Assembly: GCF_025917685.1 (NCBI RefSeq)
Contig: NZ_CP089518.1
Location: forward strand, 3,101,001 to 3,165,000
Source of the DNA: Bacillus cereus
GTDB taxonomy: Bacteria > Bacillota > Bacilli > Bacillales > Bacillaceae_G
Length of the DNA: 64,000 nt
Direction of reading: 5' to 3'
Every line of letters begins with the position of its first letter. The first letter of the stretch is position 1. The notes under the pieces are model-generated. The model saw nothing but the letters and a program-made list of their open reading frames with translations, made no database searches and was not told where the DNA came from. The translations under genes were made by a program, and so were the position numbers. Positions 35,725-45,051 of this stretch are shown here, piece by piece.

Positions 35725-35952
35725 ATGAAAAAACGATGGATTTCTTGGTGGATTGGTAACATATTTTGGATTATCGTTTTTGGAATCTGGGCAGCTATTA
35801 TTTGGCTACGAGATGTTGATGGTGCTGGTGTTACTCAAACACCTGAGCTTAAATTAGTGGCATTTATCGTTTTATTAATTGCTTTTATATTACCGATACT
35901 TATTCAAGTTGTATGGTTAATTGTTAATCTGAGAAAAGGTAGAAAAAAATAA
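35725..35952 (+). CDS. DUF3923-like small membrane protein
   Basis: 75 residues with two membrane segments (WIGNIFWIIVFGIWAAIIW and LVAFIVLLIAFILPILIQVVW), joined by a loop LRDVDGAGVTQTPELK that I associate with the DUF3923 family. The C-terminus is basic (RKGRKK). AAGGGGTGC precedes the ATG. Function unknown. Confidence 0.68.
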   Translation: MKKRWISWWIGNIFWIIVFGIWAAIIWLRDVDGAGVTQTPELKLVAFIVLLIAFILPILIQVVWLIVNLRKGRKK

Positions 35953-35957
35953 CGCAT

Positions 35958-36001
35958 AAAAAAGAGAGGAACCTTTTTCAAACTAGATTCCTCTCTTTTT
36001 T
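35958..36001. terminator. Bidirectional terminator
   Basis: AAAAAAGAGAGGAA pairs with TTCCTCTCTTTTTT around an interior loop; T runs follow on both strands. Confidence 0.8.
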
Positions 36002-36048
36002 ATATGGGGATTATGCCATTCTTGTTAAGCTGCACTATTCCCTTTTCT

Positions 36049-36597
36049 TTACGATGCATGATCATCTTTCTTCTTCAACAACGCTCTCTTCTTCATCGCC
36101 TTCGTTAAATATCCGCCTTTAAATGAACGGATTTCATAAGAAGACATAAATGCTTTTGGTGCAATTTCATTAATAATTTCTAAAAGCTCTTTCTCTCTAG
36201 AACGCTTAGCAACGATATCTAACCGATAACGTATAGAATTAATACCTTCACCTTCAAATACTGTAACACCAAATCCAGAGTGCCGTAATTCATCTACTAA
36301 TTCATTACAACGGTCTAGTAAACTAACTTGATACGTAATATAACCAATTGCTAATTTATTCTCTATATAACCGCCTAATAATAGTCCTGTACTAAAGCCA
36401 ATGACATAGGCAATGATGTTCATCCAATTTGATAAATCTTGAAACACAATACCTAAACTGACAATGTAAATAGCTCCTTCTAACAATCCAACACCAGCAG
36501 CGGATCTTGTTTGATTCTTTACAAGCAAAATCGTACGGATCGTTAAAATGGGAACGTAAATAATTTGAAGCACAAAAATAAGTAGCGCTTGTAACAT
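36049..36597 (-). CDS. UPF0316 membrane protein (DUF5698/DUF2179)
   Basis: 182 residues. Three N-terminal helices ([56 protein letters not shown]) precede a C-terminal DUF2179 domain ([25 protein letters not shown]) as in B. subtilis YebE. The soluble domain resembles a nucleotide- or metal-binding sensor domain. GGAGGTGG precedes the ATG. Function unknown. Confidence 0.82.
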   Translation of the reverse strand: MLQALLIFVLQIIYVPILTIRTILLVKNQTRSAAGVGLLEGAIYIVSLGIVFQDLSNWMNIIAYVIGFSTGLLLGGYIENKLAIGYITYQVSLLDRCNELVDELRHSGFGVTVFEGEGINSIRYRLDIVAKRSREKELLEIINEIAPKAFMSSYEIRSFKGGYLTKAMKKRALLKKKDDHAS

Positions 36598-36801
36598 TGG
36601 TATCCACCTCTTTCACGAATTCTTTTGTCATGATAACATACTTAAGCTTTAGAAATCGATGGGTTTTTAAATTTTCTCGAATTTTTTTCCACACTATTGA
36701 AAAACCTAAAAAAGAAGCGTATTATATTTGGTCGTAAATTCAATTGTCATTATTAAATCGCTCATAGTATATTAACTATTGCGCCATTTATTCTCAAACA
36801 C

Positions 36802-36829
36802 AAAAAAGGAACCCGGTCAGGTTCCTCTC
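36802..36829 (-). terminator. Terminator of the gene ending at 36831
   Basis: GAGGAACCT/AGGTTCCTC-type stem (AGGAACC with GGTTCCT) directly after the stop, with a T run on the minus strand. Confidence 0.75.
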
Positions 36830-36830
36830 A

Positions 36831-37265
36831 TTATAACTCTATGTTTTTCGAAGCTTGTTCTCTTTGCTTCTCTTCTTCTTTTACTAACTGCATATTTGCA
36901 TAGGCTAAATTCGCAATCATTAAAAAGTGACCACCTAAAATACCCGTACCAAATGCCCACATTTCCATTTCATGCTCAATTTCATACATAATGATAGCCC
37001 CTAATATCGCGGCTGCAAATCGGTTTAAGACTCCTAATCCAGGAGCCTTTTCTTTCATTACAATACTTCTTCCTAGTTTCTCCACTCTACGAGCTAATAA
37101 CCAAAGGCAATATGCGCTAACTGCTAAACCAATACCGAACCCTGTCACTTGTTTTCCAAATGGAGTAATCGCCCACATTAGTAGTAAACCACTAAAGATT
37201 GTATACAATTGTAATCGATATACACGTAAGGCTACTTGAATCAAAATATCCGCTCCTAATTTCAC
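36831..37265 (-). CDS. Small membrane protein, ATP synthase subunit I-like
   Basis: 144 residues with four hydrophobic helices in two pairs (LQLYTIFSGLLLMWAI, GFGIGLAVSAYCLWLLARR, LNRFAAAILGAIIMYEI, WAFGTGILGGHFLMIANLAY) and a charged tail. The helix spacing and the LARRVEKLGR loop resemble AtpI-type proteins, but there is no atp operon here, so it is a stand-alone relative at best. Its start lies a few bases before the CNNM gene's end (same strand). Confidence 0.6.
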   Translation of the reverse strand: MKLGADILIQVALRVYRLQLYTIFSGLLLMWAITPFGKQVTGFGIGLAVSAYCLWLLARRVEKLGRSIVMKEKAPGLGVLNRFAAAILGAIIMYEIEHEMEMWAFGTGILGGHFLMIANLAYANMQLVKEEEKQREQASKNIEL

Positions 37266-37297
37266 ATTTTATTATGTGTCAGAAGAAAAGCAGCAAC

Positions 37298-38620
37298 TTA
37301 CACAGTTGCTGCTTTCTCTTGTTCTTGTTCCATTTTTTGAATTTCAACACGTTTAATTTGATAAGCATCTTTTTCTAACACTTTAAATTCATAACCTTCT
37401 GCTTCAACGTATTGTCCTTCTTCAATTTCATGATTTTGCATCATAATCCATCCACCGATTGTATCCACATCGTCTTCTTCAATGTGTAATCCAAACAAAT
37501 CTTTTACTTCTGAGATAAGCACTTTTCCATCAACAATTTTATGATACTCGTTCACATGTTGAATTGGTGGTGCTTCATCTTCATCATATTCATCACGAAT
37601 TTCGCCGACGATTTCCTCCAATATATCTTCAAGCGTTACAATTCCAGCTGTTCCTCCGTACTCATCATATAAAACAGCCATTGGAATTCGCTTTTTCTGC
37701 ATTTGCAGTAATAAATCATGAATTGGAGTAGTTTCCATAACTTCAATAATCGGACGCATATACGTGCGAATCGATGATAAATCTTCTTTATCGTTGTTCA
37801 TATATCGAATAAAGAAATCTTTTACATTGACCATACCGATAATATCATCTTTATCTTCTCCAAAAATCGGATAACGTGTGTATCGTTCATTTTGGATTAC
37901 TTTCATGTGTTCTTCTACTGAATCTTCAAGATAGAAACCAACGATTTCCGTACGCGGTACCATGATTTCTTTCGCAATGCGATTATCAAATTCAAAGATA
38001 TTATTTACATACTTGTATTCAGCTTGATTAATTTCTCCACTTTCATAGCTCTCTGAAAGAATAAGACGTAACTCTTCTTCTGTATGAGCTACTTCATGTT
38101 CAGAAGCTGGCTTCAAACCGAATAAACCAGTTACAACACGAGCAGAACCATTCAATACCCAAATAAACGGATACATAGCTTTATAGAATATCATTAACGG
38201 ACCTGCTAATAACAATGTCACTTTTTCAGCTTTTTGAATTGCCATCGTTTTCGGAGCTAATTCCCCGACTACAACGTGCAAGTACGTCATCGTCATAAAT
38301 GCAAGACCAAATGTTAATACTGATGAGATAGAAGGATTTAAATTCCATTTCTCAAATAATGGGTGTAATAATTTTTCTATCGTCGGTTCACCTAACCAAC
38401 CAAGTCCCATCGCTGTAACTGTAATACCTAATTGACAAGCAGATAAATATTCGTCTAAATTTGTTGTTACTTTTTTCGCTGCTAATGCGCCGCGTTTCCC
38501 TTCCGCAACAAGCTGATCAATGCGACTTGAACGTATTTTTACAATCGCAAACTCTGCTGCTACGAAAAATCCAGTAAATGCGATTAAAACCGCAACCATG
38601 AATAAATTAAATATTTCCAA
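37298..38620 (-). CDS. CNNM/CBS-domain membrane protein (hemolysin-like, YhdP/YugS type)
   Basis: 440 residues: a CNNM (DUF21) membrane domain with three to four helices (LFMVAVLIAFTGFFVAAEFAIV to ITVTAMGLGWLGEP), then a CBS pair (MVPRTEIVGFYLEDS, RYTRYPIFGED, PMAVLYDEYGGTAGIVTLEDILEEIVGEI), and a CorC_HlyC domain at the end. Such proteins move Mg2+ or related cations or regulate that transport. The start codon is TTG with AAGGGG, which is held in a hairpin (38628-38647). A MerR regulator lies upstream on the same strand. Confidence 0.85.
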   Translation of the reverse strand: MEIFNLFMVAVLIAFTGFFVAAEFAIVKIRSSRIDQLVAEGKRGALAAKKVTTNLDEYLSACQLGITVTAMGLGWLGEPTIEKLLHPLFEKWNLNPSISSVLTFGLAFMTMTYLHVVVGELAPKTMAIQKAEKVTLLLAGPLMIFYKAMYPFIWVLNGSARVVTGLFGLKPASEHEVAHTEEELRLILSESYESGEINQAEYKYVNNIFEFDNRIAKEIMVPRTEIVGFYLEDSVEEHMKVIQNERYTRYPIFGEDKDDIIGMVNVKDFFIRYMNNDKEDLSSIRTYMRPIIEVMETTPIHDLLLQMQKKRIPMAVLYDEYGGTAGIVTLEDILEEIVGEIRDEYDEDEAPPIQHVNEYHKIVDGKVLISEVKDLFGLHIEEDDVDTIGGWIMMQNHEIEEGQYVEAEGYEFKVLEKDAYQIKRVEIQKMEQEQEKAATV

Positions 38621-38625
38621 TGAAT

Positions 38626-38647
38626 CCCCTTAGTTAAAAAACTAAGG
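38626..38647 (-). promoter_or_regulatory. Hairpin hiding the ribosome binding site of the CNNM gene
   Basis: CCTTAGTT pairs with AACTAAGG around four bases; the right arm on the minus strand carries the AAGGGG that serves the TTG start at 38620. A 21-codon ORF (38699-38634, MFSNEQIRKHYSIQEVDTLV then F) ends inside the stem, so its translation could open it. That ORF lacks a good ribosome binding site. Confidence 0.4.
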
Positions 38648-38739
38648 TGTCCACCTCCTGTATACTATAATGTTTTCTTATTTGTTCGTTAGAAAACATA
38701 GCCCGATACAAAAATTAAAGAGGTCGGATTTCACTTATT

Positions 38740-39147
38740 CTATAATAATAGAGCAAGTGTCTGTATTAAAGCTGTCGTTTGACCTGATAAAGATTTCGAT
38801 ATTTTTTCACGTTGTGAATCAGTCAATTCATCTAAAAGAGGCTTTAACTCCGTTAGTTCTGCTTCTAATCTATGAATATGGTCTGTCACATCATTCACAT
38901 GTTTCGAAACGTGTTCATTGATACCGAGCAGCTTTTTCTTCTCCTCGATTCTCTCTTTAATCTCACAAAGCGGCATATGCATTTCTTTGCACTTCTCAAT
39001 AAATTGTAATGTCTCAAATGCTGTTTCGTCGTAATAGCGATAATTAGATTGAGATCGCTCCGCTTTTAAGATACCTAGATTCGTATAATAATCAATCGTT
39101 CGTTTCGACACGTGAGCCATGAGAGCCAACTGTCCGATTCGATACAC
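38740..39147 (-). CDS. MerR-family regulator
   Basis: 135 residues. The N-terminal winged helix is clear (YRIGQLALMAHVSKRTIDYYTNLGIL, then SNYRYYDE), followed by the coiled-coil dimerisation helix (DHIHRLEAELTELKPLLDEL). There is no Cys-rich metal-binding tail, so a metal signal of the CueR type is not indicated. The C-terminal part has few features of a drug-binding domain. Its neighbour is the CNNM/CBS protein gene, which it may control. Confidence 0.82.
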   Translation of the reverse strand: MYRIGQLALMAHVSKRTIDYYTNLGILKAERSQSNYRYYDETAFETLQFIEKCKEMHMPLCEIKERIEEKKKLLGINEHVSKHVNDVTDHIHRLEAELTELKPLLDELTDSQREKISKSLSGQTTALIQTLALLL

Positions 39148-39371
39148 CTTCCCAACGATCTTCCCCCCTTGTTTATATTACTCCCATCATACAATACATA
39201 AACTGTACAGTCAAACGTGATGGTTTCTTATTCACAATTTATACAAAATTTTACGTCGCATCTTATGTTATCCATACACATATAATCTATTAAATTAACT
39301 ATATAATAAAATCATTAGATTCATTAAGCCACCACTACCAAAATATAGCCAGTGAATAGCCCGTTCCTTTC

Positions 39372-39399
39372 AACCTTTCTTATTTAAGAACATATCATA
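39372..39399 (+). promoter_or_regulatory. SigK-like promoter before the first glycosyltransferase
   Basis: AACC (39372-39375), a 15-base spacer and CATATCATA (39391-39399) fit the late mother-cell SigK consensus (AC, about 16 bases, CATAnnnTA). A CATAAAATA also occurs before the cytidylyltransferase gene (40285-40293). Short consensus, so chance is possible. Confidence 0.4.
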
Positions 39400-39446
39400 A
39401 TAGTATCGATATAAAATTCTTATTTATTCTATAGGAGGAGATTGAA

Positions 39447-40220
39447 ATTACCACGACTATTATTTCTCATTTTTATAACGAAGAATATTTGCTTCCTTGG
39501 TGGCTTATGCACCATACAAAAATATTCGATCACGGTATATTAATTAATAGAGGCTCCACTGATCGTTCCGTTGAGATTTGTAAATTATTCGCACCCCATT
39601 GGGAAGTACGAAATTCAAGATTTATTGAGTTTGATCCAACAAATACTGACATTGAAGTGATGGGAATTGAAAGAGAAGTTTCAGGTTGGAAAATCGTTTT
39701 AAATACTACGGAATTCTTTTGTTGTAATAATGCAGAAGAGTTTTTCTCATCCCTTCATACACTAGGGCAAAATATGTATGCAATTAGAATGATTTTAATG
39801 ATTGATAGCCATACTTACAATTATTCAAAGCCAAGATATTCTATCCCCTTAGTGGAACAACGACACCACGGTGTCTTCCCTTATAACCCAAAACTCGGAT
39901 GTGCCTGGAGATTTATTCACAATCACCTAGATGGAGCATATTTACCCGGTAGACATTATTCGCGGCACGGGAATATAGTTTATAACTATCCTTCATTTAT
40001 TTTAAAATTTTATTTTAGCCCTTGGAATGAACAGTCAAAGGCAAGAAAATTACAAATCACACCTACCCTTTCCAAAATGGGTGTTCAAATGGGGCTCCAA
40101 ACACATTATGGACAATCTCCCGAAGAACTTGAAACCCGTTTTTTAGAGCTTAATAACGTAACACAAGATCTCCGTAATAATCCTGAATATCAAGAATTAT
40201 TTCCAAAGTTCAAACCTTAA
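39447..40220 (+). CDS. GT2-like glycosyltransferase, ATT start proposed
   Basis: About 257 residues. The family opening is TTTIISHFYNEEYLLPWWL, then DHGILINRGSTDRSVEIC, a GT-A-type nucleotide-sugar region. Coding clearly runs upstream of the first usual start (TTG 39489), because the paralog at 44287 has the same residues there, and in-frame TAG at 39432 closes the frame. AGGAGG (39433-39438) is eight bases before ATT 39447. It lies directly before the CDP-sugar operon and probably transfers that sugar. No membrane segment is visible. Confidence 0.75.
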   Translation: MTTTIISHFYNEEYLLPWWLMHHTKIFDHGILINRGSTDRSVEICKLFAPHWEVRNSRFIEFDPTNTDIEVMGIEREVSGWKIVLNTTEFFCCNNAEEFFSSLHTLGQNMYAIRMILMIDSHTYNYSKPRYSIPLVEQRHHGVFPYNPKLGCAWRFIHNHLDGAYLPGRHYSRHGNIVYNYPSFILKFYFSPWNEQSKARKLQITPTLSKMGVQMGLQTHYGQSPEELETRFLELNNVTQDLRNNPEYQELFPKFKP

Positions 40221-40337
40221 TATTATACGTACCGGCATTCTCACACATACTTTTTTCCTTCTTGATCAAAAACAATACCATTCGCATAAAATATGAATAC
40301 TGTATATACTATAACTTTTTTAATTTAGGAGGACAAA

Positions 40338-41105
40338 ATGAAAGCTGTTATTCTTGCTGGTGGGTACGGGACAAGGATTGGGGAAGAAACTCATTTAAAA
40401 CCAAAACCTATGATTGAAATTGGAACAAAACCTATTCTATGGCACATTATGAGTTTGTTTAGTCATTACGGAATTACTGAATTTATTATTTGCTTAGGCT
40501 ATAAAGGATATGCAATTAAAGAGTTCTTTTTAAATTACAACTTACACATGTCAGATTTCACAATACATTTAAGCGATAATACAATTACTAACCATTCTCA
40601 TCGTATTGAACCTTGGAAAGTTACACTAATTGATACCGGTCTAAATACTGAAACGGGTGGACGGGTTAAAAAAATACAAAATTACGTCGGGGACGAACCT
40701 TTTTGCCTTACTTATGGTGATGGATTAAGTAATGTAAATATAAAGGAACTAATTGCATTTCATAAAAATCACGAAAAAATAGCTACTGTTACTGCCGTAC
40801 AGCCTCCAGGAAGATTTGGATCTCTCGTTTTAGATAAACAATCTGTCACATCCTTTCAAGAGAAGCCACTAGGTGATGGTGGTTGGGTGAATGGTGGTTT
40901 TTTTGTTTTAAATCCTGATATTTTCAATTATATTAGCGGGGATAAATCTATTTTTGAAACAGAAACTTTAGTGCAGTTAGTAAATAAAAATGAATTAGCA
41001 GCCTTTCAACATACTGGTTTTTGGCATCCGATGGATACATTGCGCGATAAAAATAAATTAGTCGAGCTATGGGAAAATAATAAAGCTCCGTGGAAGGTTT
41101 GGTAA
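40338..41105 (+). CDS. rfbF: Glucose-1-phosphate cytidylyltransferase
   Basis: Makes CDP-glucose from CTP and glucose 1-phosphate, the first step of CDP-deoxyhexose synthesis. 255 residues. The nucleotidyltransferase start AVILAGGYGTRIGEETHLKPKPMIEIG is complete, followed by GDGLSNVNI (metal Asp) and EKPLGDGGWVNGGFFVLNP, all typical of RfbF. GGAGGAC precedes the ATG. It is gene 1 of a four-gene operon; one base separates its stop from the next start. Confidence 0.88.
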   Translation: MKAVILAGGYGTRIGEETHLKPKPMIEIGTKPILWHIMSLFSHYGITEFIICLGYKGYAIKEFFLNYNLHMSDFTIHLSDNTITNHSHRIEPWKVTLIDTGLNTETGGRVKKIQNYVGDEPFCLTYGDGLSNVNIKELIAFHKNHEKIATVTAVQPPGRFGSLVLDKQSVTSFQEKPLGDGGWVNGGFFVLNPDIFNYISGDKSIFETETLVQLVNKNELAAFQHTGFWHPMDTLRDKNKLVELWENNKAPWKVW

Positions 41106-41106
41106 T

Positions 41107-42162
41107 ATGGCTTCATCATCTTTTTGGAATAAGAAAAAAGTATTTATTACGGGACATACTGGCTTTAAAGGTTCATGGCTCACCCTTTTTTTAACTTCTT
41201 TAGGTGCAGAGGTCATCGGCTACTCTTTTCAGCTTCCATCCTTCCCTAACCTTTTTGAACAAGGTAACGTGGCAAAAGAGTGTACGACAATTAAAGGCGA
41301 TATTACAGATTACGATTCTTTATTCCATGCCCTGAAACAACATACTCCTGACATACTATTTCATTTAGCAGCCCAACCAATCGTCACCACTTCATATAAA
41401 AATCCTATCGAAACATTTAAAACGAATGTTTTAGGTACTGTTCACGTATTAGAAGCGGCAAAACATATAGAAAGTATACGCTGCATCATTAATGTTACAA
41501 GCGATAAATGTTATGAAAATGATGGGAGCGGTAACCGGGCATTCGTGGAAAGCGACCGACTTGGAGGGTTTGATCCTTATAGTGCTAGTAAAGCTTGTGC
41601 TGAACTAGTTGCAACGTCATATCAAAAATCATTCTTCCGCACTAACACTCAGAAAATTGCCTCAGTCAGAGCAGGTAACGTCATCGGCGGCGGTGATTGG
41701 GCAGAAGACAGATTATTCCCAGATATCATTCGAGCGTATTTACAAAATGATACGTTAAATATTAGAAACAAAAACGCTATTCGCCCGTGGCAACACGTAT
41801 TAGATCCTTTACATGGCTATATCCTTTTAGCTGAAAAACTTTGGGAAAATACCGAATATGCAGAAGCTTGGAATTTCGGCCCGATGAATGAACCTAACAG
41901 AACGGTTCATGATGTCATTCAATCTATAATGAAATTATGGAATAAACCACTAACAATCCTTTCTCCTCTTACAAATACTCCTTATGAATCACCTACTTTA
42001 ACACTCGATAGTACAAAAGCAGTAAATAAACTCAGTTGGACTCCTAAGTTATCAACAGATCATTCTATCGCTTGGGCTGTTGATTGGTACAAAAAATATG
42101 CATCTGGTCAAAATATGGAATCTTTCACGCGACAACAAATCGATGCATTCAAAAATTTATAA
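41107..42162 (+). CDS. rfbG: CDP-glucose 4,6-dehydratase
   Basis: An NAD-dependent SDR of 351 residues that converts CDP-glucose to CDP-4-keto-6-deoxyglucose. The Rossmann motif is FITGHTGFKGSWLT; the active-site region is NVTSDKCYEND, then GGFDPYSASKACAELV with the catalytic Tyr-x-x-x-Lys, and RAGNVIGGGDWAEDRLFPDIIRA is characteristic of RfbG. Gene 2 of the operon. Confidence 0.88.
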   Translation: MASSSFWNKKKVFITGHTGFKGSWLTLFLTSLGAEVIGYSFQLPSFPNLFEQGNVAKECTTIKGDITDYDSLFHALKQHTPDILFHLAAQPIVTTSYKNPIETFKTNVLGTVHVLEAAKHIESIRCIINVTSDKCYENDGSGNRAFVESDRLGGFDPYSASKACAELVATSYQKSFFRTNTQKIASVRAGNVIGGGDWAEDRLFPDIIRAYLQNDTLNIRNKNAIRPWQHVLDPLHGYILLAEKLWENTEYAEAWNFGPMNEPNRTVHDVIQSIMKLWNKPLTILSPLTNTPYESPTLTLDSTKAVNKLSWTPKLSTDHSIAWAVDWYKKYASGQNMESFTRQQIDAFKNL

Positions 42163-42174
42163 GGGGGCTATAAA

Positions 42175-43398
42175 ATGGAACAGAAAAAATGCCGTTTTTG
42201 CCACTCATTACTAACAAATACTTTTTTAGATTTAGGAGTTTCCCCTCTCGCTAACTCATTTGTAGCTCCTGAAAACTCATATAAAATGGAACCATTTTAT
42301 CCGCTGCACACATTTGTTTGTAACTCTTGTTTGCTTGTACAATTAGATGAATTTGAATCTCCGCACAATATTTTTCATGACTATTTATACTTCAGTTCTT
42401 ACTCATCAAGCTGGCTACTACATGCTAAGCAATACGTAGAAATGGCAATTAAGCGTTTTAACTTAACAAACCATTCAAAAGTGATTGAAATTGCGAGTAA
42501 CGACGGGTATTTATTACAATACTTTCAAAAAGAACATATCGAAACGTTAGGAATTGAACCAGCAAAAAATGTAGCAGAAATCGCTATCCAAAAAGGAATC
42601 CCTACTGAAGTGAATTTTTTCAGCAACGACTTAGCAAAAAAATTACCACAAGCCGATTTAATCATCGCAAATAACGTATTAGCACACGTTCCGAACTTGC
42701 ATGATTTTGTCGCCGGTTTAAAAACGTTATTAAAACAAGATGGCACGATAACAATTGAATTCCCGCACTTATTAAATCTCATATCATTTAAACAGTTTGA
42801 TACGATCTACCATGAGCATTTCTCCTATTTCTCACTTATAAGTCTTCAAAAAGTTTTAGCTCATCATCATTTACAAATTGTTGATGTAGAAGAGCTTTCA
42901 ACGCACGGTGGTTCATTGCGTATTTTTATAAACCATCATAGTGACTCATCCACTATCCATTCCAATGTTACAAACTTAATCCAAAAAGAAGTAGATCACG
43001 GGCTAGATACATTAGATTGCTATCTCCTTTTTTCTAAACAAGTGGAGCAATTGAAAATAGATATTTTGAAATTTTTTATCGAAGCAAAAACTTTAAACAA
43101 ACAGGTTATCGGCTACGGAGCTCCCGCTAAAGGAAACACCCTTTTAAATTATTGTGGAATCGGAAAAGAATTCCTAGCTTATACGGTAGACAAAAATCCC
43201 CATAAACAAGATCTCCTTTTACCAGGAACTCGTATCCCTGTAAAATCTCCAGAAGAAATTCAGCACACTAAACCTGATTATATTCTCATATTACCTTGGA
43301 ATTTAAAGGAGGAAATTATGAAAGAATGCTCCTTCATCCATGAATGGGGCGGCAAATTTTTAGTGACGATTCCAGAAGTTGGGGTAATTGAGCCATGA
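42175..43398 (+). CDS. Sugar C-3 methyltransferase (NDP-hexose C-methyltransferase family)
   Basis: 407 residues in three parts. An N-terminal zinc-binding domain has CRFCHSLLTNTFLDLG and CNSCLL. The SAM domain has VIEIASNDGYLLQYF. A C-terminal Rossmann-like domain carries GYGAPAKGNTLLNYCGIG. This is the TylCIII-type family that adds a methyl branch at C-3 of 4-ketosugars. In B. cereus a four-gene operon of this make-up was reported to give CDP-cereose and CDP-cillose, two 3-C-methyl-6-deoxyhexoses; this gene fits that role. Its end overlaps the next start by four bases. Confidence 0.85.
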   Translation: MEQKKCRFCHSLLTNTFLDLGVSPLANSFVAPENSYKMEPFYPLHTFVCNSCLLVQLDEFESPHNIFHDYLYFSSYSSSWLLHAKQYVEMAIKRFNLTNHSKVIEIASNDGYLLQYFQKEHIETLGIEPAKNVAEIAIQKGIPTEVNFFSNDLAKKLPQADLIIANNVLAHVPNLHDFVAGLKTLLKQDGTITIEFPHLLNLISFKQFDTIYHEHFSYFSLISLQKVLAHHHLQIVDVEELSTHGGSLRIFINHHSDSSTIHSNVTNLIQKEVDHGLDTLDCYLLFSKQVEQLKIDILKFFIEAKTLNKQVIGYGAPAKGNTLLNYCGIGKEFLAYTVDKNPHKQDLLLPGTRIPVKSPEEIQHTKPDYILILPWNLKEEIMKECSFIHEWGGKFLVTIPEVGVIEP

Positions 43399-44318
43399 AA
43401 AAAATCCTTATAACAGGCGGTAGTGGATGGATAGGTAAGTATGTTGTACATTCACTTATAGAAAAGGGCTATGAAGTGCACGCCACTTATAATAAAAATA
43501 AGCCTTCTCACCTTTCCTGCCATTGGCATAAAGTAAACTTGCTTCGCGATGAAGAAGTAAAGAAACTCATTTACGAAATTAAGCCTACTTATCTTGTTCA
43601 TTTAGCTTGGGAAGCAGTGCCACCCAAATGCTATGTATCCATCAATAATTATTATTGGCTCCAGTCCAGTATTTCTTTAATTCAACACTTCACAACATGT
43701 GGTGGAAAACGAGTCGTTGTAGCAGGTACAGGTGCAGAGTATGAATGGTTTAACGGTGTATTATTTGAAGATTCTCCGCTTCTTTCCTATAAAACACCTT
43801 ATTCATTATGTAAAAATGCATTACATTCCTGGTTACAATCGTACGCAAAACAAACCGGCCTCAGCATGAGCTGGGGCCGAATTTTTCATATGTATGGTCC
43901 TTATGAACATGGCAATCGTCTCATTTCTAATATTATCACTTCATTATTAAAAAACGAGGAAGTACTATGTACACATGGAAATCAATCTCGAGATTTTCTC
44001 CATGTGAGTGATGTCGCTGATGCTCTTGTTACCTTATTACAGTGTAACGTTACAGGTACGATAAATATCGCTTCTGGTCACTCTGTACAAATTAAAGAAT
44101 TAGCTTCTATCATTACCAAAAAGATAGGAAAAGAAAATCTAATTAAACTAGGTGTTATCCCTTTTCCTAAAGATGAACCTTTATTTGTCGGTGTTAATGT
44201 GGAACGTTTAAAAACTGAAGTAAAATGGGTACCAAGATACAATCTAAACGAAGGAATTGAGGAAACTATTTTCTGGTGGGAATCATTTATAAAAAAGCAT
44301 AACGATACGCAGCACTAA
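43395..44318 (+). CDS. NAD-dependent epimerase/reductase of CDP-sugar
   Basis: 307 residues, SDR fold: ITGGSGWIGKYVV at the N-terminus, VVAGTGAEYEW, TPYSLCKNALHSWL with the catalytic Tyr and Lys, and a C-terminal NDP-sugar segment RDFLHVSDVADALVTLL. It is the last gene of the operon and should reduce or epimerise the 4-keto intermediate. The ATG overlaps the previous stop (ATGA). Its last 32 bases overlap the convergent glycosyltransferase. Confidence 0.82.
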   Translation: MKKILITGGSGWIGKYVVHSLIEKGYEVHATYNKNKPSHLSCHWHKVNLLRDEEVKKLIYEIKPTYLVHLAWEAVPPKCYVSINNYYWLQSSISLIQHFTTCGGKRVVVAGTGAEYEWFNGVLFEDSPLLSYKTPYSLCKNALHSWLQSYAKQTGLSMSWGRIFHMYGPYEHGNRLISNIITSLLKNEEVLCTHGNQSRDFLHVSDVADALVTLLQCNVTGTINIASGHSVQIKELASIITKKIGKENLIKLGVIPFPKDEPLFVGVNVERLKTEVKWVPRYNLNEGIEETIFWWESFIKKHNDTQH

Positions 44319-45051
44319 AACGTAAATCCTTCGTCCCTCTCGCTAATTCCCTATACCATTCTTCCAATCTTTCAGGTGTAATAATGTGATGTGTCCCCAT
44401 TCCTGCATGCTTACTACCTTCAGAAAGAGTCGGACCAATTTGTAATTTTCTCTTCCTCATCTCATCATTCCACGGACTAAATCCAAGCCATGCAATACAA
44501 GCAAGAGGTGGGTAATTCATAAATTCATGTGCAGTTAAATGTCTTCCAACTGTGTAGCTTCCATGTTCATTATTATGAATGAACCTACCTCTTCTCCATA
44601 ATCTCCAATCTTCTGGTAAGTAACCATGAAATCGCTGTTTCATTAAAGGCATATCATACTTAAGTTCTGGATAACTATAGTCAGGATTATCGACCATGAT
44701 AAGCCCTTCCAGCCAGTACATCTTTCCTCCCATTTCATTAAGTGATTTCCAAAATTGTTTTTTATCTTGAACACAAAGAAACTCCGTCGTATTTAAAATC
44801 ATTTTCCAACCTTCTAATTCTTGTTCTACATGCATTACTTCACGGTCAGTTGCTAACGCATCAAATTCTGGATGTGCAGAATCTCGCACTTCCCAATGCG
44901 GTGCGAATTTTTTGCAAATTTCGACTGAACGATCTGTAGAACCTTTATTAATTAAAATACCATGATCAAACAGTTTCGTATGATGCATAAGCCACCACGG
45001 TAATAAATATTCTTCATTGTAAAAATGAGAAATAACGGTTGTAGTTATAAT
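44287..45051 (-). CDS. GT2-like glycosyltransferase paralog, ATT or ATA start proposed
   Basis: About 254 residues, a paralog of the protein at 39447 (TTTVISHFYNEEYLLPWWL, DHGILINKGSTDRSVEIC, PLMKQRFHGYLPED). On the minus strand no ATG, GTG or TTG lies in frame between an upstream TGA and the ATG at 44988, yet the N-terminal residues conserved in the paralog are coded there. GAGGAGGAG is followed by ATT ATT ATA (45054-45046); ATT 45051 or ATA 45048 is the likely start. It faces the CDP-sugar operon and likely shares its product. Confidence 0.72.
   Translation of the reverse strand: MITTTVISHFYNEEYLLPWWLMHHTKLFDHGILINKGSTDRSVEICKKFAPHWEVRDSAHPEFDALATDREVMHVEQELEGWKMILNTTEFLCVQDKKQFWKSLNEMGGKMYWLEGLIMVDNPDYSYPELKYDMPLMKQRFHGYLPEDWRLWRRGRFIHNNEHGSYTVGRHLTAHEFMNYPPLACIAWLGFSPWNDEMRKRKLQIGPTLSEGSKHAGMGTHHIITPERLEEWYRELARGTKDLRFSAAYRYAFL

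Noticed and set aside
36392..36694. 100-codon minus-strand frame overlapping the UPF0316 gene
   Set aside because: It shares its strand with the real gene in another frame, has Cys/Tyr/His-rich random composition and no ribosome binding site.
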